Shown: positions 1-5,613 of the stretch, piece by piece
Numbering within the stretch: position 1 is the stretch's first letter
Layout: each line of letters opens with the position of its first letter
Source of the DNA: an uncultured Bacteroidia bacterium
Lineage (GTDB): Bacteria; Bacteroidota; Bacteroidia; Bacteroidales; UBA932
Length of the DNA: 40,511 bases
Reading direction: 5' to 3'
Assembly: GCA_902784965.1 (NCBI GenBank)
Contig: CACZWU010000015.1
Location: 1-40,511 of the forward strand
Position numbers and translations under genes: made by a program
Notes under the pieces: generated by a model
Told to the model about the DNA's origin: nothing
The model's input: the letters and a program-made list of their open reading frames with translations, nothing else
Database searches by the model: none

Positions 1-8
1 TATCTTTG
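1..8 (+). promoter_or_regulatory. Bacteroidota -7 element for the WYL regulator gene
   Basis: TATCTTTG matches the Bacteroidota -7 consensus TAnnTTTG and lies 22 nt before the ATG at 31. The matching -33 TTTG would lie outside the window. Confidence 0.6.
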
Positions 9-30
9 TGTCCACAAACGATAAACCCGT

Positions 31-930
31 ATGGCAAAGAACTACTTCGAGCGTTACATCTGGCTGATAAATACCATTAATCGGCATGGGCACATCTCAT
101 ATAACGAGATCAGCTATCTCTGGTCGCATAGTCGGTTGAACAAACTCGGTGAGAATTATCTTCCCGAGCGTACATTCCACAATCACCGTCAAGCCATTCT
201 GGATACTTTCGGTATCGAGATCAAGTGTGACCGGTCTTTGGGATACTATATCGCCAATGACGAAGACATGGAGGAGGACGGTATCCGCCAATGGATGCTC
301 AACTTCCTGTCTTTGAATAACATGATAAATGAGTGCCGCGATTTGCGCGACCGCATTCTTTTTGAGGAGATACCTTCCAGCCAGCGCTGGCTGACAGCCA
401 TCGTAGGCGCCATCCAGGATCAGAAGACAATAGAGATCACCTATCAGGGATTCAATAGCCCAGAGCCTAGCACTTTCGAAGTGCATCCCTGGTGCCTGAA
501 ACTTTTCAAGCAGCGTTGGTATCTTCTTGCCAAAAGCGAAGCATATACTGAACCCCGTATCTATGCCCTGGACCGCATCCGCGCCGTCAAGGAGACAAAG
601 AATCCGATCAAAGTCCCCAAGAAGTTCAAGGCCGATGAATTCTTCAGCCATTTCTTCGGCATCATCGTGGACGAGCGCAAGCCCGAGACCATCCGTCTGA
701 AAGTGGATGCCGATCAGGTCAAGTATTACAATTCTTTGCCGCTTCACAGTTCTCAGAAAGAGATTGAGGCGACTGAGGACTACGCCATCTTCGAGTATCA
801 GCTCGTGCCCACCTATGACTTTGAGCAGGAGGTCCTGAGCAAAGGGCCGACAGTGGAAGTACTCGCTCCCGCTTCATTCCGGGATTTGATTCGTGAAGAT
901 GCGAAAGCCATGCTTGCCCGCTATGAATGA
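31..930 (+). CDS. WYL-domain transcriptional regulator
   Basis: A 299-residue ligand-sensing transcription factor of the WYL family. The N-terminal part (about residues 1-95) is an HTH-like region with the conserved RTFHNHRQAI stretch. The central WYL domain (about 125-200) carries the hallmark HPWCLKLFKQRWYLLA and a following RIYALDRI strand, and the last 90 residues fit the WCX dimerisation extension. WYL proteins often bind nucleic-acid or nucleotide ligands and commonly control defence or DNA-repair genes; that role is family knowledge, not visible here. The gene follows a -7 box at 1-8. Its stop codon lies inside the start of the next gene (ATGAATGA), so the two are almost certainly cotranscribed and translationally coupled. 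Base composition is more AT-rich than the genes after 3 kb. Confidence 0.9.
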   Translation: MAKNYFERYIWLINTINRHGHISYNEISYLWSHSRLNKLGENYLPERTFHNHRQAILDTFGIEIKCDRSLGYYIANDEDMEEDGIRQWMLNFLSLNNMINECRDLRDRILFEEIPSSQRWLTAIVGAIQDQKTIEITYQGFNSPEPSTFEVHPWCLKLFKQRWYLLAKSEAYTEPRIYALDRIRAVKETKNPIKVPKKFKADEFFSHFFGIIVDERKPETIRLKVDADQVKYYNSLPLHSSQKEIEATEDYAIFEYQLVPTYDFEQEVLSKGPTVEVLAPASFRDLIREDAKAMLARYE

Positions 931-1417
931 TTTTGCAGCCATAGATTTCGAGACAGCGAACGAAAATCGTTGCAGTGTCTGCAGTGTGGGCGTCGTCATC
1001 GTTCGGGGTGGGAAGATTGTGGATACCTTCTACAGCCTAATCCACCCGGAGCCGGAATACTATCAATGGTTCTGCAAGCAGGTCCATGGCCTGTGTGAAG
1101 AAGATACGGATGATGCGCCAGTCTTTCCATACGTATGGGAGAAGATTGCTCCAATGATAGAAGGCCTGCCGCTCGTAGCGCACAACAGTCCCTTCGACGA
1201 AGGCTGCCTCAAAGAGGTCTTCAAGGTATATCAGATGGACTATCCTGACTATACGTTCTACGACACCTGTGCCGCCTCTCGGCGTCATTTCGGCAAGCGG
1301 TTACCGGACCATCAACTCCAGACTGTCGCCGCCGCTTGCGGCTATGACCTCAAGAATCATCACCACGCCCTGGCCGACGCCGAGGCTTGCGCCCAGATCG
1401 CGATTCATCTTCTATAA
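923..1417 (+). CDS. DEDDh 3'-5' exonuclease (DnaQ/RNase T superfamily)
   Basis: A compact 164-residue exonuclease consisting of the catalytic domain alone. All DEDDh residues are visible: IDFETAN near the N-terminus (Asp and Glu), HNSPFDEGCL in the middle (Asp), and HHALADAEACA near the C-terminus (His, then Asp four residues later). Family members remove nucleotides from the 3' end of DNA or RNA with two metal ions. Length is like a stand-alone epsilon/RNase T-type domain, not a polymerase fusion. I chose ATG 923 over the GTG at 893 because it overlaps the preceding stop by a few bases and the domain begins within five residues. Coupling to the WYL gene suggests the regulator controls, or is co-expressed with, a nuclease; the substrate is unknown. 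Confidence 0.88.
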   Translation: MNDFAAIDFETANENRCSVCSVGVVIVRGGKIVDTFYSLIHPEPEYYQWFCKQVHGLCEEDTDDAPVFPYVWEKIAPMIEGLPLVAHNSPFDEGCLKEVFKVYQMDYPDYTFYDTCAASRRHFGKRLPDHQLQTVAAACGYDLKNHHHALADAEACAQIAIHLL

Positions 1418-1439
1418 TTGATTTGCCGACCTGAGCATG

Positions 1440-1462
1440 AAAGACTGTGGGCGGCAGTCTTT
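1440..1462 (+). terminator. Possible terminator hairpin after the exonuclease gene
   Basis: Perfect 8-bp stem AAAGACTG/CAGTCTTT with a 7-nt loop, 22 nt past the stop of the exonuclease gene. The T-tract is only the end of the stem, so termination strength is uncertain. Confidence 0.4.
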
Positions 1463-1510
1463 GTCATACGCCGGCAAACATGTAGCAGTCTTTTTTGATG
1501 GCTGAAGACA

Positions 1511-1918
1511 CTATTTCCATCTTTCGTCCAGATAATCCAGGGCCTGCCGATAGCCCTGAGCTGCCGCTTGCTGTATCCAATACCTCCCAAAGATAGGGTC
1601 AACGGGATGATCGGGCCGTCCTTCGAGATAGAAGCGCCCAAGATAATACTGGGCCATGGCACTCCCAGACTCCACCACGTTCTCGAGCACCAGCTACCCT
1701 TCTTCTAAATCATACCAGCCTTTATCTTCCATTATCAGCGCAAGGCCGTAGAGCGTAAATGCATCCAGATCCCCATGGTCTCCCATTTCCCATAATGTTT
1801 GAAGGTCATCTTCGACTTCCCATGACTCTTTTGCGCGTTGAAGCTTTCTTGTGATACGCGCTAATGTTAACAGGCGCTCTTTTGCAAGCTTTCGAGGTGA
1901 CGGAGATGTATTACTCAT
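1511..1918 (-). pseudogene. Sel1-repeat-like gene interrupted by an in-frame amber codon
   Basis: Read from the ATG at 1918 (MSNTSPSPRKLAKERL), the frame runs to a TAG at 1696-1694 and then continues in the same frame without another stop to TAG at 1513-1511. The part after the amber codon has clear Sel1-like character (AQYYLGRFYLEG, then WIQQAAAQGYRQALDYLDE), and the part before it (FTLYGLALIMEDKGWYDLEEG) fits the preceding helix-turn-helix unit. A single C-to-T change (CAG to TAG) would explain the break. Sel1-like repeats are TPR-related protein-interaction solenoids, often in secreted or effector-associated proteins. TAG is a normal terminator elsewhere in the window (for example the dikinase and ClpB genes), so this is more likely a recent nonsense mutation than recoding. 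The start overlaps the stop of the fragment upstream (ATGAGTAA). Confidence 0.7.
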
Positions 1919-2027
1919 TTGTACGTTTTTCGATGAAATGTCGTTCAACTGCCTTGCCGTCTTCATCCACGACCACGAAGTACCTTGTTCCATCTTCCTG
2001 CCGTTTGCTGTAAAAACGAACATTGGA
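1911..2027 (-). pseudogene. C-terminal remnant of an unidentified protein
   Basis: In the frame ending at TAA 1913-1911 there is an open stretch containing RYFVVVDEDGKAVERHF, bounded upstream by a TGA at 2030-2028 with no start codon. Its end overlaps the start of the Sel1-like gene by ATGAGTAA, the typical spacing of coupled genes, so it is probably the tail of a once-intact upstream partner. It abuts a truncated HTH fragment on the other strand at about 2015-2027, which looks like a deletion or rearrangement junction. I do not recognise the family. Confidence 0.45.
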
Positions 2028-2268
2028 TCAGCTTGCCCTCAAGTATGGTGTGAACGAGAAAACCATTCGTCGTGACTTGGAGGGGATGCGGTATGTCCAG
2101 AAGATTTCCAAATATAAGCAGGTTACTATCCAGATGACCACATTTTACTTTACGAAAAAATGTCCATTTACCTTTGCCAAAAAATGTACAAGCAAAGTTA
2201 CCTATTACAACTGGGCAACCTCAAACTTTACCTTCCCGACGCCAAGCCAAGCATCAAGCCGCTGCTGA
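2023..2268 (+). pseudogene. Truncated helix-turn-helix fragment (DeoR/WYL-like N-terminus)
   Basis: The frame opens abruptly after a stop at 2011-2013 and immediately reads LDQLALKYGVNEKTIRRDLE, a standard DeoR/HTH_11-type helix-turn-helix in which NEKTIRRDLE is the recognition helix. There is no ATG and no first helix. Similarity fades after about 2100, where the frame runs into low-complexity sequence made of two tandem 24-nt units. The most economical reading is the remnant of a regulator whose 5' end was lost at the junction near 2020 and whose 3' end is also gone. A tiny functional HTH peptide from a TTG start is possible but unlikely. Confidence 0.5.
2141..2188 (+). repeat. Two tandem imperfect 24-nt repeats
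   Basis: 2141-2164 and 2165-2188 are back-to-back 24-mers that agree at 19 of 24 positions; both contain a run of six A followed by TGT. In the HTH frame they encode the near-duplicate peptides FYFTKKCP and FTFAKKCT. They lie inside the remnant-rich AT patch and may mark replication slippage or a decayed mobile-element end. Confidence 0.6.
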
Positions 2269-2297
2269 CCCATATACTGAATACCAAGGGGAGATAA
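2184..2297 (+). CDS. Small 37-aa ORF or C-terminal gene remnant
   Basis: ATG 2184 to TAA 2295-2297 reads MYKQSYLLQLGNLK, then PSIKPLLTHILNTKGR. The composition is protein-like and the frame differs from that of the HTH fragment. No ribosome-binding signal or promoter is obvious, and the sequence before the ATG is the second tandem 24-mer. It could equally be the end of a decayed ORF. I do not recognise it. Confidence 0.25.
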   Translation: MYKQSYLLQLGNLKLYLPDAKPSIKPLLTHILNTKGR

Positions 2298-2344
2298 GCT
2301 GTTTGTTTTATACAACTCATCAAACAATACGATTCTTATCCCGC

Positions 2345-2689
2345 TCATACCTCCTCCTCCTTGTTATGTTTCCCGGTTCTGGACGTGATAATAAGCTCCA
2401 CACCATAGTCTTCCTTTAGGTGTTTCTTCAGTTGGTAATAGGAATCGGCTTTCTTTCTCTTCCTGTCCAGTATACCCAATAGTTCCCGCAGTTCAATCTC
2501 GATGGTCATGCCGCTTGCAATTCCACCTATATGAGCTGCCAAGACTTCGATTTCCTCTTCCACAGATAGTTGCGGAATGGGGGTCTCGGAATTGCTGTCC
2601 TTCATGGAATCAGCCTCTGTAATAATCGGCTCTGTTTTGATGTCTGTCTTTCCTGAGCCGAAGAGGGAAGACATCAGTTCTTTTATCAT
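2345..2689 (-). CDS. Hypothetical 114-aa acidic protein
   Basis: A soluble protein beginning MIKELMSSLFGSGKTD. An acidic, probably disordered segment (about residues 15-45) leads into a helical core (VEEEIEVLAAHIGGIASG, then ELRELLGILDRKRKKADSYY) and a short charged tail ending KHNKEEEV. There is no signal peptide, membrane segment or recognisable catalytic motif. The start is supported by the ATG lying at the edge of an AT-rich intergenic zone with a 12-bp palindrome (2693-2704) just upstream. It sits in the AT-rich accessory patch next to gene remnants, so it may be a leftover cargo gene of a mobile element. The function is unknown, and I cannot name a family. Confidence 0.6.
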   Translation of the reverse strand: MIKELMSSLFGSGKTDIKTEPIITEADSMKDSNSETPIPQLSVEEEIEVLAAHIGGIASGMTIEIELRELLGILDRKRKKADSYYQLKKHLKEDYGVELIITSRTGKHNKEEEV

Positions 2690-2718
2690 ATCTAAAACGT
2701 TTTAAAAGTTATTTCTCA

Positions 2719-2750
2719 GACGGACCGAAATCTATACTGTCCGTCCTTTT
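2719..2750 (+). terminator. Hairpin with T-tract upstream of the 114-aa gene
   Basis: GACGGAC (2719-2725) pairs with GTCCGTC (2739-2745), and TTTT runs at 2747-2750 on the plus strand. It could stop plus-strand readthrough from the remnant region or lie in the leader of the minus-strand gene. Confidence 0.35.
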
Positions 2751-2848
2751 AGATAAGAATTTCATGTCCAATTATCAGCGGATCGGGCCATCTTGAGCAG
2801 TCGTCTATCTTTATTGCCTTTATTGGGGAATAATAAAACGATTGGTCA

Positions 2849-2880
2849 ATTGTGTTTTAAGTTGGCAATCACTATCTTTG
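2849..2880 (+). promoter_or_regulatory. Promoter for the small peptide / fimbrillin operon
   Basis: The -7 box TATCTTTG at 2873-2880 is preceded, after a 20-nt spacer, by ATTG at 2849-2852, a one-mismatch -33 TTTG. It gives a leader of about 90 nt before the ATG at 2974. Confidence 0.65.
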
Positions 2881-2973
2881 TGCAAAGCAAAGAATTAGTA
2901 GTGAGCGCTTTTACCTTATACACTATTTTTCCATGATTTGTCGTTCCCCGCAACAAACCAACGCTTTACAATA

Positions 2974-3114
2974 ATGGATACTAAACAAAACGAACTTTAC
3001 GAAGCCCCTGCGATCACTATCGTAGAGGTAAAACAAGAGGGCGTCATCTGTGCCAGCGGCGACGTGCCCGGAATGCCCGGTTATCCCGGCGGCGGTGATC
3101 CGTTTAATCCTTAA
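2974..3114 (+). CDS. Small 46-aa peptide with Gly/Pro-rich tail, upstream of fimbrillin
   Basis: ATG 2974 to TAA 3112-3114. The N-terminal half reads YEAPAITIVEVKQEGVICAS and the C-terminal half is Gly/Pro/Asp-rich (GMPGYPGGGDPFNP). There is no signal peptide or membrane segment. From memory, peptides of this design (a proline-led beta-like stretch, a short EGVICASG-type motif, then a variable Gly-rich tail) occur in Bacteroidales, often beside fimbrillin-like lipoproteins, and have no assigned function; that needs a search. It shares a promoter (2849-2880) with the lipoprotein gene 13 nt downstream, so the two are probably one operon. Possible roles include a peptide precursor with leader-like and core-like halves, a partner of the surface protein, or a translated leader. 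All of these are inference. Confidence 0.75.
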   Translation: MDTKQNELYEAPAITIVEVKQEGVICASGDVPGMPGYPGGGDPFNP

Positions 3115-3127
3115 CCCCTAAAATGAC

Positions 3128-4432
3128 ATGACGATGAAAACAATGGATCATATCATTGGGATGGCAGCCCTCGCACTGACGGCTGTCACCTTTTTGGCCT
3201 GCTCGGACAAAGACGGGCTTACGCCTGCACCGCAGGCCCATACCTATACGCTGACCACGACGCTCTCGCCGAAGGACGGGGTCGGGACCCGCAGCACGAT
3301 GACCGACAACGAAGACGGCTCCATCAGCGCAGCGTGGGAGGTGGGCGACCAGATCTGGGTGCGGTACACCAACATCGGCGATGCCCCGGAAGAGACTACG
3401 GCAACGGTAACCGCCGTCGATCCCACGACGAAGGCCGCCACAATCACGCTGACGCTGACCAACCCGAAGAATGGCGGTGACATCACCTTCGGCTACCCCG
3501 CCGGCTTCTTCAACGACCCGAAGGATCCCGCCAACGACCAGACAGGCACGCTGGACGACATCAACGCCAACTTCGCCGCCATCTCCGGCACTGAGACGAT
3601 GTTCGTCTTCGATTCGGAAGTCACCCTGCCTGACGTGACGATGATGCCTGCCATGTGCATCTGGAAGTTCTCGTTCACCGACGGCACGGACGACATCACC
3701 AGCGCCGTCACGAAACTCGTCGTCAACTTCCCCGCCAACAGCATGACGTACGCTGTCACCCCCACGTCGCTGGACAACATCTATGTGGCCATGTACGGCG
3801 ACATCATCAATGGCCAGCCCGTCAGCGTCATTGCCAAGACCGCCACGGGCGTCTATCGCAAGACGGCAGCGAGCGTCTCGCTGGCTTCCGGCAAGACATA
3901 CACCTCCACCGGTCTCGCCCTGACGTCGGCAGCCATCGAAAACGCCGTGGCGGGTGATATCGGCAAGTTGGTCGGTGCCGACGGTAACATCTATCCGAAT
4001 GCCGACATAGCAACGGCCTTCGGCACCTCCGGCGTGGCCATGATTGGCTATGTCGGGGATGAATCGGACTGCACGCATGGCGTTGCCGTCGCTCTGGATG
4101 ACGAGAATGGCAAGGCGAAAATGGAATTGAGTGCGGCTACAGCGGCTTGTGCCGCAAAGGACGCCGTCCCGGACGGCACCTGGAGATTGCCGTCGCGCAA
4201 GGACTGGCAGTATCTTTTCATCGGATGCGGCAGCAGCTGGACATACACCGACTCTCCCAGCGGTTCCATCGATTGCAGTGGCCTTCAGTCGGCGTTGGGC
4301 GCCGCCGGAGGCATCCTGATGTCTGATCGCTATATATGTACGGAAGGCACCCGCGTGGATTTCACCGACGCCTCGGCGTCTTTCGGATTCACGAGCAATC
4401 CCTGGTACGTCCGCGCCGTCCTCGCATTCTAA
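3128..4432 (+). CDS. Fimbrillin-like surface lipoprotein with C-terminal DUF1566/FISUMP-like domain
   Basis: A 434-residue lipoprotein with a type II signal peptide: hydrophobic core MAALALTAVTF, then lipobox LAC with the acylated Cys near residue 25. After a short linker comes GVGTRSTM, resembling the site where Bacteroidales fimbrillins are cut by Arg-specific proteases, followed by the fimbrillin hallmark AAWEVGDQIWVRY. Residues about 60-290 are Thr/Ala/Asp-rich beta-sandwich sequence as in FimA/Mfa-like pilins. The C-terminus differs from classical pilins: GTWRLPSRKDWQYLF and a final WYVRAVLAF recall the DUF1566/FISUMP paralogous domain, suggesting a tip or adhesin-like subunit rather than a stalk. 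The product should sit on the outer membrane or in fimbriae. Two other ATGs are close by (3134, 3143). No further pilus genes flank it. A strong terminator follows. Confidence 0.8.
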   Translation: MTMKTMDHIIGMAALALTAVTFLACSDKDGLTPAPQAHTYTLTTTLSPKDGVGTRSTMTDNEDGSISAAWEVGDQIWVRYTNIGDAPEETTATVTAVDPTTKAATITLTLTNPKNGGDITFGYPAGFFNDPKDPANDQTGTLDDINANFAAISGTETMFVFDSEVTLPDVTMMPAMCIWKFSFTDGTDDITSAVTKLVVNFPANSMTYAVTPTSLDNIYVAMYGDIINGQPVSVIAKTATGVYRKTAASVSLASGKTYTSTGLALTSAAIENAVAGDIGKLVGADGNIYPNADIATAFGTSGVAMIGYVGDESDCTHGVAVALDDENGKAKMELSAATAACAAKDAVPDGTWRLPSRKDWQYLFIGCGSSWTYTDSPSGSIDCSGLQSALGAAGGILMSDRYICTEGTRVDFTDASASFGFTSNPWYVRAVLAF

Positions 4433-4451
4433 GTAGTTCTGGCAAACCATA

Positions 4452-4481
4452 AACAAAAGCGGTCTTCGGGCCGCTTTTGTT
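4452..4481 (+). terminator. Rho-independent-type terminator after the fimbrillin-like gene
   Basis: Perfect 11-bp stem AACAAAAGCGG/CCGCTTTTGTT around the 8-nt loop TCTTCGGG, starting 20 nt after the stop at 4432. The TTTTGTTGTG stretch at its 3' side supplies the T-rich tail. Confidence 0.8.
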
Positions 4482-4492
4482 GTGTTTATAAG

Positions 4493-4523
4493 ATTGCTTT
4501 TCACCGGGAATAACTTAACTTTG
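4493..4523 (+). promoter_or_regulatory. Orphan promoter reading into a gene-free segment
   Basis: TAACTTTG at 4516-4523 is a full -7 match with ATTG at 4493-4496 (19-nt spacer) as a -33 candidate. No credible protein gene lies downstream on the plus strand before the tRNA region, so it may drive a non-coding transcript. Confidence 0.5.
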
Positions 4524-4529
4524 CTATGA

Positions 4530-4775
4530 CATTCAAATTATTGGAATTTGAATGAGGTGACAAAGATGTCCTATTGTCTTATTCACGAATAAATGTAGAT
4601 ACCCGATAAAGATATAAAATAGGGTGCCGTTGTGCGTCCGATAACGAGCAGAAACTATGGCGGTGTCATGAGTTCGGTTTTTTCTAGAAATGCAAAAAAC
4701 CAAACCCAATTTTCCCGACATTTTGGGCTGAAAATGCCTTCGGTGGTATGAAATGTTGGGAAAAAGTCGGGAAAA
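4530..4775 (+). ncRNA. Candidate structured RNA downstream of the orphan promoter
   Basis: Three hairpins follow the promoter at 4516-4523. A perfect 10-bp stem CATTCAAATT/AATTTGAATG (4530-4539 and 4545-4554) starts within about 7 nt of the -7 box. GGTTTTTT/AAAAAACC pairs 4676-4683 with 4694-4701. A 14-bp stem pairs 4710-4723 with 4751-4764, including one G-U pair. The left arm of the last stem, TTTTCCCGAC, can instead pair perfectly with GTCGGGAAAA at 4766-4775, giving two mutually exclusive folds. No known RNA family is recognised and no end is defined, so this is a prediction only. Confidence 0.35.
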
Positions 4776-4895
4776 AATGAAGAGGGAGGGGAGAGGAGCG
4801 CTTGATGGCGCCCTGGAATCGAGTGCTTTATTTCGGGATTGTGCTCGGCGTCGGGGGCGCCTGCGCATTCCCGGGCCTACGGCCTACGTCTTGGG

Positions 4896-5037
4896 CAAAG
4901 TATTGAAAATCAAGGAGCCGGGCGAGCCGGCTCCATTGATTTTTGTGCCGGAGGAGGCTTACGAAAGCAAGCTTTCGACGCTCCTCCAACACAAAAATCA
5001 GGGACTTGCATGCAAGTCCCTGATTTTCAATACTTTG
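4896..5037. repeat. Cloverleaf-like nested inverted-repeat element beside tRNA-Arg
   Basis: The outer arms are a perfect 17-bp inverted repeat, CAAAGTATTGAAAATCA (4896-4912) and its complement (5021-5037), ending one base from the tRNA. Inside are three stems. GGAGCCGG/CCGGCTCC pairs 4914-4921 with 4927-4934. TGATTTTTGTG/CACAAAAATCA pairs 4937-4947 with 4990-5000 and encloses GGAGGAG/CTCCTCC (4950-4956 and 4981-4987) plus CGAAAGC/GCTTTCG (4962-4968 and 4971-4977). A 20-bp perfect palindrome occupies 5001-5020. Together they draw a cloverleaf. The segment 5021-5027 can pair either with the outer arm or with 4994-5000 to form the tRNA terminator. Confidence 0.7.
4994..5027 (-). terminator. Terminator of tRNA-Arg(ACG)
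   Basis: A perfect 34-bp palindrome read just after the tRNA 3' end on the minus strand, its 3' side ending in TTTTTGTG. It is built like the hairpin after tRNA-Arg(TCT) at 15333-15365: both share the AAAATCAGG-ACTTGC arm. Confidence 0.7.
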
Positions 5038-5111
5038 TGACTCCCACGGGATTCAAACCCATAACCTTCTGATCCGTAGTCAGATGCTCTATTCAGTTGA
5101 GCTAGGGAGCC
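5038..5111 (-). tRNA. tRNA-Arg(ACG)
   Basis: A 74-nt cloverleaf with acceptor arm GGCTCCC/GGGAGTC (one G-U pair) and discriminator A. The anticodon stem TCTGA/TCAGA encloses loop CTACGGA with anticodon ACG, and the T-loop is GTTTGAATC. No encoded CCA. It lies 11 nt downstream of rplS on the same strand, so it may be cotranscribed with that gene. Confidence 0.95.
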
Positions 5112-5122
5112 AGGGTGGAGTA

Positions 5123-5518
5123 CTACTCTGCTGCTTCTTCTGCAGTGATCGTAGCTCTCTTCTTCTCCTTGATCCGGGCTTTCTTGCCGGTCAGGCCTCT
5201 GAGGTAGAAGATACGTGCGCGACGCACCTTACCGACCTTGTTGAGTTCAATCGAGTCGATGAACGGGGAATTGAACGGGAAAATACGCTCGACTCCGATG
5301 CCGTTCGACATTTTGCGGACCGTAAAGGTCTTGGAGATACCCGCACCGCGTTTCTGGAGTACGATGCCGCGGAATTTCTGGATACGCTCCTTGCTTTCGC
5401 CCTTTGCGGAATCCTCTTTGATCTTGTAGGCGACGGTGATGGTGTCACCGGCCTTGAAGTTGGGGAACGCTTTCTGTTCCTGTGCCATTGCCTCGCAGGC
5501 AACTTTCATCAAATCCAT
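5123..5518 (-). CDS. rplS: 50S ribosomal protein L19 (bL19)
   Basis: A 131-residue ribosomal protein of the large subunit, located at the 30S-50S interface. The family signature is present: FKAGDTITVAYKIKE near residue 20, RIQKFRGIVLQKRGAGISKTF in the middle, and the highly conserved GVERIFPFNSPFIDSIE, then GKVRRARIFYLRGLTGKKARI, followed by an acidic Ala/Glu tail typical of Bacteroidota L19. Length is normal. In many bacteria rplS sits with rpsP, rimM and trmD; here it stands alone, followed by tRNA-Arg(ACG), an arrangement that would place a tRNA in a ribosomal-protein transcript. A -7 box TACTTTTG lies about 95 nt upstream, leaving a long leader that could carry regulation. Confidence 0.97.
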   Translation of the reverse strand: MDLMKVACEAMAQEQKAFPNFKAGDTITVAYKIKEDSAKGESKERIQKFRGIVLQKRGAGISKTFTVRKMSNGIGVERIFPFNSPFIDSIELNKVGKVRRARIFYLRGLTGKKARIKEKKRATITAEEAAE

Positions 5519-5613
5519 TTTCTTTCTTTTTTAATTGCCGAAAAGTCTTCAGTGCAACGTTGCTGGATTGTTTCTGATCTCTTTCGCAAGAGGTTGCTTC
5601 GTTTTCGGGACTG

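Larger units (their letters stand above)
4433..5037. other. Gene-free intergenic segment of about 600 bp
   Basis: Between the fimbrillin-like stop and tRNA-Arg(ACG) I see a terminator (4452-4481), an orphan promoter (4516-4523), hairpins (4530-4775) and a cloverleaf-like repeat (4896-5037). Open frames across it (for example minus 4868-4533 and plus 4753-5040) lack codon bias, start signals and recognisable domains and cross the inverted repeats, so I do not call them genes. Composition shifts from AT-rich to GC-rich at about 4780. Confidence 0.7.

Noticed and set aside
1694-1696. Amber codon read as an amino acid (stop-codon recoding)
   Set aside because: TAG ends several confident genes here (the dikinase, ClpB-like, CaCA and Lnt-neighbour frames), so genome-wide recoding is excluded; simple mutation is preferred.
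2141-2188. A CRISPR array start
   Set aside because: Only two units, directly adjacent without spacers, and no cas genes in the window.
4533-4868. 111-residue minus-strand frame in the gene-free segment
   Set aside because: It crosses the hairpins, has an Arg-rich low-complexity start and no promoter or homology signal; the segment is better read as structured non-coding DNA.
4753-5040. 95-residue plus-strand frame ending at the tRNA
   Set aside because: It consists largely of the inverted-repeat arms and ends in the tRNA gene, so any coding appearance is accidental.
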